From: Ruminococcus champanellensis 18P13 = JCM 17042
GTDB taxonomy: Bacteria; Bacillota; Clostridia; Oscillospirales; Ruminococcaceae
Assembly: GCF_000210095.1 (NCBI RefSeq)
Contig: NC_021039.1
Coordinates: 1,780,471-1,844,470 of the forward strand
Reading direction: 5' to 3'
Length of the DNA stretch: 64,000 nt
In this document: piece by piece, positions 26,319 through 35,119 of the stretch
How positions within the stretch are numbered: the first letter of the stretch is position 1
Layout: each line of letters opens with the position of its first letter
The notes under the pieces: model-generated
The model's input: only the letters and a program-made list of their open reading frames with translations
Told to the model about the DNA's origin: nothing
Databases searched by the model: none
Program-made: the position numbers and the translations under genes

Positions 26319-27584
26319 TCAGTTCAGAACCGGCATGCGGCTGATCACCTGAATGCCTCCTGTGGTCATCTGTGCCACCAGCATATCGCACTGCGCCTCC
26401 GTCAACTCTGTAGGCGTGAGAAATGCGATGTTTTCCCCGTCCTTCAGCCGGGCAAGGGACAGCTGTGCATCCACGGCGATTTTCTGGGAGGCGTAAAAGT
26501 CGTACAGCTTCCGGAACATCTGCTGGGGATCGCACTTGCTCACCTTCAGATACATTCTGGAAGTGCGTTCTGCGATGGGAGCCAGGAAGCGGTTGTCATC
26601 GGAGGGTTCCCAGGCCTGTGAGAATACGGTGCGTGCATGCTTGACGGCATCGATCACATCGCCCAGTACTGCACTGGCTGTGGGGAATTTGCCTGCGCCT
26701 CTGCCGTAGAACATGGTTTTGTCAATGGCGTCCCCGTATACCATGATTGCGTTGAACACGTCATCCACACGGGAGATCAGATTGTCATAGGACACGAACA
26801 TGGGCATAACCGCCGGCAGGATCCTGCCATCTGCCTGCCGCTGTACGCTGGCGATCAGCTTGACAGCGCCACCCAGATGCCCGGCAAGCTCCACATCCTC
26901 CAGTGCAATGTCGGCAATGCCCTTGGTGTAAACATCCTTCGGGTAAACGTGCTTGCCGAACACCAGGGAGGAGATGATGCAGATCTTTCTGCATGCGTCC
27001 AGACCTTCCACATCTGCGGTGGGATCCTTTTCTGCATAGCCCAGCTTCTGTGCCAGAGCCAGCGCATCGGCAAACTGCATCTTGTCCCGGATCATTTTGG
27101 TGAGAATGAAGTTGGTAGTACCGTTGAGGATGCCGGCAACACCGCTGATATCATTGGCGGCCAGGCACTTATGCAGGGGACGAATGATAGGGATGGCGCC
27201 GCCTACGCTTGCTTCAAAGAAGAAATTGCAGTTTTTTTCCGCAGCCAGTGCCAGCAGCTCTGCACCCTTCTGGGCAACCAACTCCTTATTGGAGGTGGAA
27301 ACACTCTTACCCCGTTCCAGGCATGCCTTGACATAGGTGAAAGCAGGCTCTACGCCTCCCATGCACTCTGCAATCGCAGTGACCTCCGGATCCTCCAGGA
27401 TCGGGTCAATGCTTGCCACGATCTTGTCCTTATAGGGGCTTGCAGGAAACTGGCGGATATCCAGAATGTACTTGACATCCATCTCCTGTCCTGCTTTTTC
27501 TTCAATGTGGGCTTTGTTTTTGTAAAACAGTTCCACTACGCCGGAACCGACCACGCCGAATCCCAATACTGCAAACTTTGCCAT
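26319..27584 (-). CDS. hom: Homoserine dehydrogenase
   Basis: 421 residues from ATG 27584 (MAKFAVLGFGVVGSGVV), the conserved N-terminus with the NAD(P)-binding GFGVVG at 8-13. The family motif region (NGTTNFILTKM, GYAEKDPTADVEGLDACRK) follows, and a C-terminal ACT domain is visible (about 340-421). It converts aspartate semialdehyde to homoserine for threonine and methionine. No good ribosome binding site lies next to the ATG. The nearest GGAGAG is about 30 bases upstream, separated by the palindrome TGCCCGAACGGGCA. It follows an ACT-domain gene, as in B. subtilis pheB-hom. No thrB or thrC is adjacent. Confidence 0.93.
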   Translation of the reverse strand: MAKFAVLGFGVVGSGVVELFYKNKAHIEEKAGQEMDVKYILDIRQFPASPYKDKIVASIDPILEDPEVTAIAECMGGVEPAFTYVKACLERGKSVSTSNKELVAQKGAELLALAAEKNCNFFFEASVGGAIPIIRPLHKCLAANDISGVAGILNGTTNFILTKMIRDKMQFADALALAQKLGYAEKDPTADVEGLDACRKICIISSLVFGKHVYPKDVYTKGIADIALEDVELAGHLGGAVKLIASVQRQADGRILPAVMPMFVSYDNLISRVDDVFNAIMVYGDAIDKTMFYGRGAGKFPTASAVLGDVIDAVKHARTVFSQAWEPSDDNRFLAPIAERTSRMYLKVSKCDPQQMFRKLYDFYASQKIAVDAQLSLARLKDGENIAFLTPTELTEAQCDMLVAQMTTGGIQVISRMPVLN

Positions 27585-27642
27585 AGCTTTTATGTGACTG
27601 CCCGTTCGGGCAATCTCTCCTTCCATATCATTGAATTGCTCT

Positions 27643-28086
27643 TTATTCTCCGGACAAGAGCTTGACATCCACCACGCCCTTGAGCTGTGCAATGCGGGTA
27701 CGGAGCTGCAATGCACCCTCGTTGCCGCCGCTGAGCCGCAGGGAAATGGTAACTGCTGCAACCCCGTCCATGGGGATGTTCTGGTTGACCGTCAGGATGT
27801 TTGCTTCACAGGCGTGCAGAGTCACCAGCACACTGGAGAGAATGCCCGGCTCGTCCCGCAGAAGCGCTGACAGAGTCAAAATCCGTTTGGTCATCTTGTC
27901 ATCGTAGGAGAATACACTGTCCCGGTACTTGTAGTAGGCGCTGCGGGAGATGCCGATGCGCTTGCATGCAGAGGCAGAGCTTTTTTCCTCCCGGCTTGCC
28001 AGCAGCTTCTTGACAGCAAGTACTTTCAGAATGACCTCCGGCAAAACGGAGGAATCCACTACGATCAGCCGTCTTTGTTCGTTCAT
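27643..28086 (-). CDS. pheB: ACT-domain protein, PheB/UPF0735 family
   Basis: 147 residues from ATG 28086, after AAGGAGAGTAGG. The N-terminal part has a helix-turn-helix look (ACKRIGISRSAYYKYRDSVF) and the C-terminal 75 residues form an ACT domain (TLSALLRDEPGILSSVLVTLHACEANILTVNQNIP). The family is typically encoded beside hom/thr genes and is thought to sense an amino acid, but its biochemical role is unsettled. It lies in the same transcript as hom, 58 bp apart. Confidence 0.85.
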   Translation of the reverse strand: MNEQRRLIVVDSSVLPEVILKVLAVKKLLASREEKSSASACKRIGISRSAYYKYRDSVFSYDDKMTKRILTLSALLRDEPGILSSVLVTLHACEANILTVNQNIPMDGVAAVTISLRLSGGNEGALQLRTRIAQLKGVVDVKLLSGE

Positions 28087-28148
28087 CCTACTCTCCTTTT
28101 GCGTCTGATACATTCCGCGACAGAAAAACACATGTCACTCTATAGAAA

Positions 28149-28178
28149 ACTATATCATATTTTCAAGTGGTTTGTCAA
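28149..28178 (-). promoter_or_regulatory. Promoter of the pheB-hom operon
   Basis: On the minus strand TTGACA (28173-28178), 18-bp spacer, TATAGT (28149-28154). Confidence 0.7.
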
Positions 28179-28311
28179 TAGGAAACCAACGGCTTTTGCC
28201 GGATTCTGTGCATATAAATGTGATATAGCCCAATGCATTTGTCAGAATTGACACATGAGAAAAGAATATGGGGAAAGAATTCTGTCAAAGAAACAAAATC
28301 CAGAATGCATC

Positions 28312-28340
28312 TTGACATTCCGGCACAGTTGCTGTATAAT
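28312..28340 (+). promoter_or_regulatory. Strong promoter of glnN
   Basis: Consensus TTGACA (28312-28317), 17-bp spacer, TATAAT (28335-28340). Confidence 0.9.
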
Positions 28341-28364
28341 GGCAACAGAAGATTTGAAACAATG

Positions 28365-28430
28365 GCGTTTCGATTCTGACCGTTATGCAGGATCCAGTAT
28401 CGGTCAGTGTCGGAGCGCTGTTTTTATTTT
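28365..28430 (+). promoter_or_regulatory. Attenuator-like hairpin in the glnN leader
   Basis: GCGTTTC (28365-28371) pairs with GGAGCGC (28412-28418), allowing G-U. A symmetric 4-base internal loop follows. CTGACCG (28376-28382) pairs perfectly with CGGTCAG (28401-28407). TGTTTTTATTTT follows at once and then AAGGAGG of glnN. The position between a consensus promoter and the ribosome binding site suggests conditional termination. Confidence 0.6.
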
Positions 28431-28444
28431 AAGGAGGAATTCAT

Positions 28445-30547
28445 ATGTCAGAGCAAGCAAAGCATCCGTCCGTTTCCGAGTATTTTGGCTGTAACGTATT
28501 CAATGATACGGTGATGCGGGAAAGACTGCCGAAGGATATCTACAAATCCGTGATGAAAACCAAGCAGTTCGGCATTGCACTGGAAAGCGATGTAGCAGAT
28601 GTGGTGGCAAATGCCATGAAGGACTGGGCAGTGGAAAAGGGTGCAACCCACTACACCCACTGGTTCCAGCCTATGACAGGTATCACCGCTGAAAAGCATG
28701 ACGCTTTCATCACCCCCGCCGGCGACGGCAAGGTGATTCTGGACTTCTCCGGCAAGGAGCTCATCAAGGGCGAGCCGGACGCTTCTTCCTTCCCCTCCGG
28801 CGGTCTGCGTGCCACATTTGAGGCAAGAGGCTACACCGCTTGGGATCCTACCTCCAATGCATTTATCAAGGACAATACCCTGTGCATCCCCACAGCGTTC
28901 TGTTCCTACACCGGTCAGATTCTGGACAAGAAGACGCCGCTGCTGCGTTCTATGGAAGTAGTCAACGAACAGGCTTTGCGTATCCTGCGCCTGTTCGGCA
29001 ACACCACTGCTACCCGGGTTTCTACCACGGTTGGCCCGGAGCAGGAATACTTCCTGGTAGACAAGAAGACCTACGATCAGCGTGAGGATCTGATCCTCAC
29101 CGGCAGAACCCTGTTCGGCGCAATGTCTCCGAAGGGTCAGGAGATGGAGGATCACTACTTCGGCAACATCAAGCAGAGAGTATCCGACTTTATGAAGGAT
29201 CTGGACTGTGAGCTGTGGAAGCTGGGCATCTACGCCAAGACCAAGCACAACGAGGTTGCTCCGGCACAGCACGAGCTTGCCCCCATCTTCACCACCTCTA
29301 ACATTGCGGCGGATCACAACCAGCTGACTATGGAGATGATGAAGAAGATCGCTTTGAAGCATGGTCTGGTTTGCCTGCTCCACGAAAAGCCCTTCGCAGG
29401 GGTCAACGGCTCCGGCAAGCACAATAACTGGTCCATTTCCTCCAACGATGGACAGAACCTGCTGGATCCCGGTGACACACCCCTGCACAACATGCAGTTC
29501 CTGACCTTCCTGTGTGCCATCATCAAGGGTGTACATGAGTATGCGCCTCTGCTCCGTCTGTCTGCAGCTTCCGCTGGCAATGATCACCGGCTGGGTGCAA
29601 ATGAAGCACCGCCGGCTGTAGTTTCCATTTTCATCGGCGATGATCTGCAGAGAGTACTGGATGCACTGGAGAACGGTACCAACATCAAGACCGATCAGGA
29701 TCTGGAGTTTGTTATCGGCGTAGACGCTCTGCCCAACTTCCGGAAGGATGCAACCGACCGGAACCGTACTTCTCCCTTTGCTTTCACCGGCAACAAGTTC
29801 GAGTTCAGAATGCTGGGCTCTGCGGATTCTATTTCTTGTACCAATACCATCATGAACACCATTGTTGCACAGGAGCTGTGTGAATTTGCTGATAAGCTGG
29901 AACAGGCAGAGGACTTTGACAAGGCGCTGAAGGAGCTGCTGATCCAGACCATCAAGGAGCACAAGGCGATCATCTTCAACGGCAACGGCTATTCGGATGA
30001 GTGGCTGGAGGAGGCTGCCCGGAGAGGACTGCCGAATCTGGTATCCACTGTGGATGCTCTGCCTCATTACATGGATCCTCAGAACATTGCAATGTTTGAG
30101 AAGTTCCGCATCTACACCAAGGAGGAGATCGCTTCCCGTACCGATATCCTTCTGGAAAATTACAGCAAGGTCATCAACATCGAAGCCATGACCATGCTGG
30201 ATATGACCAAGAAGAAGCTGCTGCCTGCTGCAATGGAATACGGCAAGAAGATCTGCGATACCGCCATTGCAAAGAAGCAGTTGGGTCTGGATGCTTCTGC
30301 GGAAACCAAGCTTGCGGCGGATCTGGACAGCAACACTGCCAAGATGTACGAGGCAATGCAGGCTCTGGAGAGCAAGGTCAACGCAGCCAAGGAGATCGGC
30401 GATGTGCTGGAGTGTGCAAAGGCATACCGCAGCCAGGTATTCTCCGCTATGGGTGACCTGCGTACTTATGCGGATCAGCTGGAAATGCTGGTTTCCGCAG
30501 AGGATTGGCCGCTGCCGCCCTACTCTGATCTGCTGTTCAACGTATAA
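28445..30547 (+). CDS. glnN: Glutamine synthetase, type III
   Basis: 700 residues, the length of the GSIII (GlnN) family found in Bacteroidetes, Clostridia and cyanobacteria. It is much longer than GlnA (about 450). Family sequence is clear: an N-terminal [42 protein letters not shown], the ATP/glutamate site [13 protein letters not shown], and the [16 protein letters not shown] block. It condenses glutamate and ammonia using ATP in a double-hexameric enzyme. AAGGAGGAATTCAT precedes the ATG. The consensus promoter plus terminator-like leader suggests nitrogen-responsive attenuation. It is a monocistronic unit ending at a strong terminator. Confidence 0.97.
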   Translation: MSEQAKHPSVSEYFGCNVFNDTVMRERLPKDIYKSVMKTKQFGIALESDVADVVANAMKDWAVEKGATHYTHWFQPMTGITAEKHDAFITPAGDGKVILDFSGKELIKGEPDASSFPSGGLRATFEARGYTAWDPTSNAFIKDNTLCIPTAFCSYTGQILDKKTPLLRSMEVVNEQALRILRLFGNTTATRVSTTVGPEQEYFLVDKKTYDQREDLILTGRTLFGAMSPKGQEMEDHYFGNIKQRVSDFMKDLDCELWKLGIYAKTKHNEVAPAQHELAPIFTTSNIAADHNQLTMEMMKKIALKHGLVCLLHEKPFAGVNGSGKHNNWSISSNDGQNLLDPGDTPLHNMQFLTFLCAIIKGVHEYAPLLRLSAASAGNDHRLGANEAPPAVVSIFIGDDLQRVLDALENGTNIKTDQDLEFVIGVDALPNFRKDATDRNRTSPFAFTGNKFEFRMLGSADSISCTNTIMNTIVAQELCEFADKLEQAEDFDKALKELLIQTIKEHKAIIFNGNGYSDEWLEEAARRGLPNLVSTVDALPHYMDPQNIAMFEKFRIYTKEEIASRTDILLENYSKVINIEAMTMLDMTKKKLLPAAMEYGKKICDTAIAKKQLGLDASAETKLAADLDSNTAKMYEAMQALESKVNAAKEIGDVLECAKAYRSQVFSAMGDLRTYADQLEMLVSAEDWPLPPYSDLLFNV

Positions 30548-30570
30548 GATTCTCAATACTTCCATACAAA

Positions 30571-30606
30571 AATGCGCTGCCGGAATTCTGACAGCGCATT
30601 TCTTTT
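30571..30606 (+). terminator. Intrinsic terminator of glnN
   Basis: AATGCGCTG (30571-30579) and CAGCGCATT (30592-30600) form a 9-bp stem followed by TCTTTT. It also sits just past the convergent rmuC stop. Confidence 0.85.
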
Positions 30607-30624
30607 ATGCATGTTTGATTGGCT

Positions 30625-31947
30625 TTATTGGGGTTCCTCCTCCAACAATGCGGAAGCGTCCTGGGGCTCCAGTTGTTCGATGCTGCGGAGTTTCCGGTTG
30701 ATGGCACGTGTCCGGACGCCTACCAGCTTGTCCAGGTCAGTGGAAACCTGCTGCATATGCTTTTGGGTGGCAGCCAGAATATCCTCGAACCGGAGGAACT
30801 CCGTCTTGACAGCGCCCAGCACCTGCCAGATTTCATTGCTGCGCTTCTGGATGGCAAGGGTGTGGAAGCCCATTTGCAGCGCATTCAGCAGAGCCGCCAT
30901 GGTGCTTGGTCCTGCCAGATTGATCTGATACTGCTGCTGTAGGATCTCCACCATCCCAAGGCTGACCGCCTCTGCATACAATCCTTCAAAGGGAACAAAC
31001 AGTATGCCGAAGGAGGTGGTGTAGGGCGGCTCCACATACTTGTCCCGGATGTCCTTGGCGGACTGCTTGAGCCGACTTACCAGTACCTCCCGTGCGACCT
31101 TGACTGCCGCCGGATCCCCATGCTCGTAGGCGTCCTGCAGTTGGGCATAGGCTTCCCCGTGAAATTTGGAATCAATGGGCAGATATACCGGTTCTGCACC
31201 CTCTCCCGGAAGGCGCACGGCAAATTCCACCCGGTTTTTGCTGCCGGGAATGGTGGCAATGTCCGTTTCATACTGCTCCGGCGCCAGCAGCTCCGACAGC
31301 AGCGCCCCCAGCTGGTATTCCCCCAGAATGCCCCTGGTCTTGACGTTGGACAGCACCTTTTTCAGGTCTCCCACGCCGGCGGCAAGGGTCTGCATTTCCC
31401 CAAGTCCCTTGTATACTTCCTCCAGCCGGGTGCTGACAAGCTGAAAGGACTGTGCCATTTTTTCGTCCAGGGTCTTTTGCAGTTTTTCGTCCACCGTTGA
31501 CCGGATCTGATCCAGCTGACGGCTGTTGGTTTCCTGCATGTCCATCATGTGCCGGGACAGGGTGCTGCGCATACCCTCCAGCTTCTGTTCGCTGGAAAGC
31601 TCAAAGGTCTGGAGCCGCTTTTCCAGCTGGGACAGCTGCGCATTGAGCTCCTCCCGCAGTACCTGCTGTCGGGTGCCGATGCTCCGATCCATCAGCTTGA
31701 GCTGCTGCTCCTGTGCCTCTCTGCCCAGCTTTTCCGCCGTCAGCAGCCCGTCGCCCATGGTGCGGATGTTCTGGTGCATGCCGCTGCTCCATTCCTGCTG
31801 CATGAGTCGTTCCTGTTCCAACAGGGCATCTTTTGCTTGTGATAGCTGCTGCTCCATGGCGTCGATGAGATCCCGGCTGCGGCGGAATATGAGAATCAGC
31901 AGCAGGATGACGGCAAGGATCAGCAAAATCAGAATTGCATATTGCAT
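30625..31947 (-). CDS. rmuC: DNA recombination protein RmuC
   Basis: 440 residues. A membrane helix at 3-22 (AILILLILAVILLLILIF) is followed by a long coiled coil (about 25-190), then the conserved RmuC nuclease-like domain (GVGDLKKVLSNVKTRGILGEYQL, VYLPIDSKFHGEAY, YTTSFGILFVPFEGLYAEA, LNALQMGFHTLAIQKRSNEIW). It is thought to limit DNA inversions at short inverted repeats, which is notable in a genome rich in palindromic repeats. AAGGAGAAAATCAACT precedes the ATG. It has its own promoter and is convergent with glnN. Confidence 0.93.
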   Translation of the reverse strand: MQYAILILLILAVILLLILIFRRSRDLIDAMEQQLSQAKDALLEQERLMQQEWSSGMHQNIRTMGDGLLTAEKLGREAQEQQLKLMDRSIGTRQQVLREELNAQLSQLEKRLQTFELSSEQKLEGMRSTLSRHMMDMQETNSRQLDQIRSTVDEKLQKTLDEKMAQSFQLVSTRLEEVYKGLGEMQTLAAGVGDLKKVLSNVKTRGILGEYQLGALLSELLAPEQYETDIATIPGSKNRVEFAVRLPGEGAEPVYLPIDSKFHGEAYAQLQDAYEHGDPAAVKVAREVLVSRLKQSAKDIRDKYVEPPYTTSFGILFVPFEGLYAEAVSLGMVEILQQQYQINLAGPSTMAALLNALQMGFHTLAIQKRSNEIWQVLGAVKTEFLRFEDILAATQKHMQQVSTDLDKLVGVRTRAINRKLRSIEQLEPQDASALLEEEPQ

Positions 31948-31971
31948 AGTTGATTTTCTCCTTTTTTACTC

Positions 31972-31999
31972 ATTATACCATGCTGTGCAGGATTGTCAA
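31972..31999 (-). promoter_or_regulatory. Promoter of rmuC
   Basis: On the minus strand TTGACA (31994-31999), 16-bp spacer, TATAAT (31972-31977). Confidence 0.8.
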
Positions 32000-32038
32000 C
32001 CATCACAAAAAATGTGTAGAATGGATGATAAAATGCTT

Positions 32039-32212
32039 GGGCAACATCGCACAAAGACCGCCTGGTGGCTTTGCACGGCATCTGCTGACGAATTTTCCGT
32101 CATATCACACAGAAACTCCTTGCAATACGCCAGTATTCCTGCGTCATTTCTGTGCAATCTGACGAAAAACATGTTGGCACATCTACCGCACCATCTTTGT
32201 GCGGTGTTGCCC
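32039..32212. mobile_element. MITE-like element with 19-bp terminal inverted repeats
   Basis: The left end GGGCAACATCGCACAAAGA and the reverse complement of the right end (32194-32212) match at 18 of 19 positions. The 174-bp element encodes nothing. Its interior has further short inverted repeats and the strings CTGCTGACGAA and GTTGGCACATCTA, which recur in the element at 49790-49888. No clear target duplication is visible beyond TT on each side. It is the longest member of the repeat family in this window. Confidence 0.8.
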
Positions 32213-32241
32213 TTGCAATTGATGCTGAAATCGTGTATAAT
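32213..32241 (+). promoter_or_regulatory. Promoter of the OadG/OadB operon, abutting the MITE
   Basis: TTGCAA (32213-32218), 17-bp spacer, TATAAT (32236-32241). The -35 begins at the base right after the MITE's terminal repeat. Confidence 0.65.
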
Positions 32242-32282
32242 ATTTTTATGTGCTATTTTATTTATGATAGGAGCGTATACAT

Positions 32283-32729
32283 ATGAAAACTTGGATGATG
32301 CTGGCAAATGCCGCCCCGCTTTTCATGTCGGAAATGAACGGCAACGAGAAAATTCCCTTTACGGGTATTATTGCTGTCACACTGACCGGCTTTGCGGTGG
32401 TATTCCTTGGGCTGATCATTCTGATCGCATTTGTGTCCCTGCTTGGAAAGTTCTTTGAAAGCCGATCCAACAAGAGTAAGCCGGATGCGCCTTCTGCCCC
32501 CAAACAGGAGCAGAAGCCTGCTCCCAAGCCGGCTCCGAAATCTCCGGCTGCGGATCTGAATGAAGAGCAGGCAGTGGTTGCGGCGATTTGTGCAGCGATC
32601 TCTGCCATGGGCGATGCTGAGGGCACAACCTACGCCGTAAAGTCCATTCGACCCAGACAGGCTTCGGTTCGGGGCGCAAGACCCGCCTGGTATATGGCTG
32701 GGCTGCGGGATAATACCACACCATTTTAA
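32283..32729 (+). CDS. Sodium-pump decarboxylase gamma subunit-like protein (OadG family)
   Basis: 148 residues with one membrane helix (about 27-51, FTGIIAVTLTGFAVVFLGLIILIAFVSLL), a Pro/Lys/Ala-rich linker (SKPDAPSAPKQEQKPAPKPAPK), and a C-terminal segment (EEQAVVAAICAAISAMG, then a YAVKSIRP block) typical of OadG proteins from Clostridia. It anchors and assembles the decarboxylase with the beta subunit in the membrane. TAGGAG lies eight bases before the ATG. The beta subunit gene follows 18 bp on; no alpha or biotin-carrier gene is present in the window. Confidence 0.8.
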   Translation: MKTWMMLANAAPLFMSEMNGNEKIPFTGIIAVTLTGFAVVFLGLIILIAFVSLLGKFFESRSNKSKPDAPSAPKQEQKPAPKPAPKSPAADLNEEQAVVAAICAAISAMGDAEGTTYAVKSIRPRQASVRGARPAWYMAGLRDNTTPF

Positions 32730-32747
32730 AGAGAGAGGGCGAGTACG

Positions 32748-33971
32748 ATGATAATTTTAGAAACGCTGCTGCAAACCCTGAAGGATTTGTGGTTTGAAAG
32801 CGGTCTGTATGCGTTTGTAACCTCAGTGGACGGCTTAAAGTCCCTGGCAATGATCCTGATTTCCTTTGTATTTATGTTCCTGGCAATCAAGAAGGGTTTC
32901 GAGCCTTTGCTGCTGCTGCCCATCGCATTCGGCATGCTTCTGACCAACATTCCCAATGCAGGCATGTACCATCCGGAGTTGTGGACGGGTATGAATGCGG
33001 CAGGAGAGCATGTAGGGATCGATTATCTGCAAGTCATGCGGGAAGGCGGCTTGCTGGATATCCTGTATATGGGCGTTAAGCTCCAGGTTTATCCGCCTCT
33101 GATCTTCCTGGGCATCGGCTGTATGACCGACTTCGGGCCTTTGATTGCAAACCCTAAGAGCTTCCTGCTGGGTGCGGCTGCACAGGGCGGCATCTTCTTT
33201 ACCTTCATCCTTGCAGGTTTGTTCTTCACCGGTAAGGAGGCAAGCTCCATCGCTATCATCGGTGGTGCAGATGGTCCGACTGCGATCTACGTTTCCAGTA
33301 AGCTGCTCAGCGGCGGCGGTGCGATCGACACCGGTACCATCGCTTTGGCTGCTTATACATACATGGCATTGGTTCCCATTATTCAGCCGCCGATCATGCG
33401 TGCTCTGACCACCAAGAAGGAGCGTTCCATCAAGATGGGTCAGCTGCGCAAGGTGTCCAAGACGGAAAAGATTATTTTCCCCATTGCGGTTACATTGATT
33501 ATTGGTTCTCTGATTCCCTCCGCTGCTCCTCTGGTGGGTATGCTGATGCTGGGTAACCTGTTCAAGGAAAGCGGCGTAGTAAGCCGTCTGGTGGATACCG
33601 CACAGAATGCAATGATGAACATTATCACCATTTTCCTGGGTATCTCCGTTGGGGCCACCACCAAGGCGGATAAGGTGATCAACAAGGAATTCCTGCTGGT
33701 TATGCTGCTGGGTGTTGCTGCATTCTCCCTGGGTACAGCATCCGGTGTTCTGCTGAGCAAGCTGATGAACAAGCTGTCCGGCGGCAAGATCAACCCATTG
33801 ATCGGTTCTGCCGGTGTTTCCGCTGTTCCAATGGCTGCTCGTATCTCCCAGAAGGAAGGCGCCCGGGAGGATCCTACCAACTTCCTGTTGATGCATGCCA
33901 TGGGCCCGAATGTAGCGGGCGTAATCGGTTCTGCTGTGGCGGCAGGCGTATTGCTGAGTGTATTCGGCTAA
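32748..33971 (+). CDS. Sodium ion-translocating decarboxylase beta subunit (OadB/GcdB family)
   Basis: 407 residues and about ten membrane helices. The family's conserved stretches are present: [38 protein letters not shown] (carrying the Asp of the ion pathway), [19 protein letters not shown] and the C-terminal [28 protein letters not shown]. It couples decarboxylation of a carboxybiotin intermediate to sodium export. Without a local carboxyltransferase the substrate (oxaloacetate, methylmalonyl-CoA or glutaconyl-CoA) cannot be told. A strong terminator follows. Confidence 0.92.
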   Translation: MIILETLLQTLKDLWFESGLYAFVTSVDGLKSLAMILISFVFMFLAIKKGFEPLLLLPIAFGMLLTNIPNAGMYHPELWTGMNAAGEHVGIDYLQVMREGGLLDILYMGVKLQVYPPLIFLGIGCMTDFGPLIANPKSFLLGAAAQGGIFFTFILAGLFFTGKEASSIAIIGGADGPTAIYVSSKLLSGGGAIDTGTIALAAYTYMALVPIIQPPIMRALTTKKERSIKMGQLRKVSKTEKIIFPIAVTLIIGSLIPSAAPLVGMLMLGNLFKESGVVSRLVDTAQNAMMNIITIFLGISVGATTKADKVINKEFLLVMLLGVAAFSLGTASGVLLSKLMNKLSGGKINPLIGSAGVSAVPMAARISQKEGAREDPTNFLLMHAMGPNVAGVIGSAVAAGVLLSVFG

Positions 33972-33986
33972 CTTTTATATTTTTGG

Positions 33987-34019
33987 AAAGCAGTGCTGCG
34001 AAAAGCGGCACTGCTTTTT
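33987..34019 (+). terminator. Intrinsic terminator
   Basis: AAAGCAGTGC and GCACTGCTTT pair, enclosing TGCGAAAAGCG, followed by TT. Confidence 0.85.
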
Positions 34020-34029
34020 GCGTATTGCC

Positions 34030-34058
34030 TTGAATTATCCGGGAGAGTGTAGTATAAT
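34030..34058 (+). promoter_or_regulatory. Promoter of the hprK cluster
   Basis: TTGAAT (34030-34035), 17-bp spacer, TATAAT (34053-34058). Confidence 0.75.
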
Positions 34059-34127
34059 ATAATCAGGTATTATGTACATGCGGCGGTTCTGTTCCATTGG
34101 CACTGCCGGAAGTAGAAGGGGGTCATT

Positions 34128-35087
34128 ATGACAGATAAGTTTAAAGTGAGCCTGGAGAAGATCATTGACGAATTCAAGCTGGAGACCATTTATATTCACA
34201 AGGAAGCCAAGGACATTCAGATCGAGGAAAATGATGTGAACCGTCCCGGTTTGCAGCTGATGGGGTTTTATGAATACTTTAATCCGGAGCGGATCCAGAT
34301 CATCGGCAAGATGGAGTTTGCGTACCTGTCCACCATTGACGAAAAGACCCGGCGTGACCGGCTGGAGATGCTGTTTGCACAGAAGCTGCCGGCGCTGATC
34401 ATCACCCGGGAGCTGCCCTATTTTGCGGAAATGCTGGAGTTTGCAAAGCAGTACGAGGTGCCGCTTCTGCGGAGCAAGGAAAGCACCTCCAATTTTATGT
34501 CCGGCCTGATCGCCTTTCTGAATCTGAATCTGGCGCCCCGGATTACCCGGCACGGGGTCTTGATCGAGATCTACGGCGAGGGTGTATTCATCACCGGCGA
34601 AAGCGGCGTGGGCAAGAGTGAGACTGCCATTGAGCTGGTAAAGCGCGGGCATCGTCTGGTGGCGGATGATGCAGTCGAGATCCGGAAGGTATCCAACATC
34701 AGCCTGGTGGGCAGTTCCCCGGATAACATTCGCCACTTCCTGGAGCTGCGTGGCATCGGCATCATCAATGCACGCCGCCTGTTTGGTATGGGTGCCATCA
34801 AGATGACGGAAAAGATCGATCTGATCGTGGAGATGGAGCTTTGGAATCCGGAAAAGATTTATGATCGGATGGGGGTTGACAGCCAGTATACTTCCATTCT
34901 TGGGGTGAAGGTTCCGTCTTTGACGATTCCGGTAAAGCCAGGAAGAAATCTTGCGGTCATCATGGAGGTTGCAGCCATGAACAATCGTCAGAAAAAGATG
35001 GGCTACAATGCGGCACAGGAATTGCTGGATCGTCTGGGGCTGGATATGGACAGCAAGGAAACCGTGAAAAATTACGAACAGTTTTAA
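34128..35087 (+). CDS. hprK: HPr kinase/phosphorylase
   Basis: 319 residues, typical length. Walker A GESGVGKS is at 157-164, the catalytic His lies in ITRHGVLIEIYG (141-142 region), and the HprK signature ELRGIGIINARRLFG follows. It phosphorylates Ser46 of HPr in response to glycolytic intermediates, setting carbon catabolite repression. The order hprK-PHP-murB-rapZ-whiA-dnaE-pfkA downstream is characteristic of Clostridia. AGAAGGGGGTCATT precedes the ATG. Confidence 0.96.
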   Translation: MTDKFKVSLEKIIDEFKLETIYIHKEAKDIQIEENDVNRPGLQLMGFYEYFNPERIQIIGKMEFAYLSTIDEKTRRDRLEMLFAQKLPALIITRELPYFAEMLEFAKQYEVPLLRSKESTSNFMSGLIAFLNLNLAPRITRHGVLIEIYGEGVFITGESGVGKSETAIELVKRGHRLVADDAVEIRKVSNISLVGSSPDNIRHFLELRGIGIINARRLFGMGAIKMTEKIDLIVEMELWNPEKIYDRMGVDSQYTSILGVKVPSLTIPVKPGRNLAVIMEVAAMNNRQKKMGYNAAQELLDRLGLDMDSKETVKNYEQF

Positions 35088-35119
35088 GGTAACACTACTC
35101 AATAGCAGGAGGCTTATCC

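Noticed and set aside
28448..30565. A 705-codon open frame on the strand opposite glnN
   Set aside because: It mirrors glnN codon by codon, has no ribosome binding site and no recognisable protein family. Long antisense frames are common here because of codon bias.
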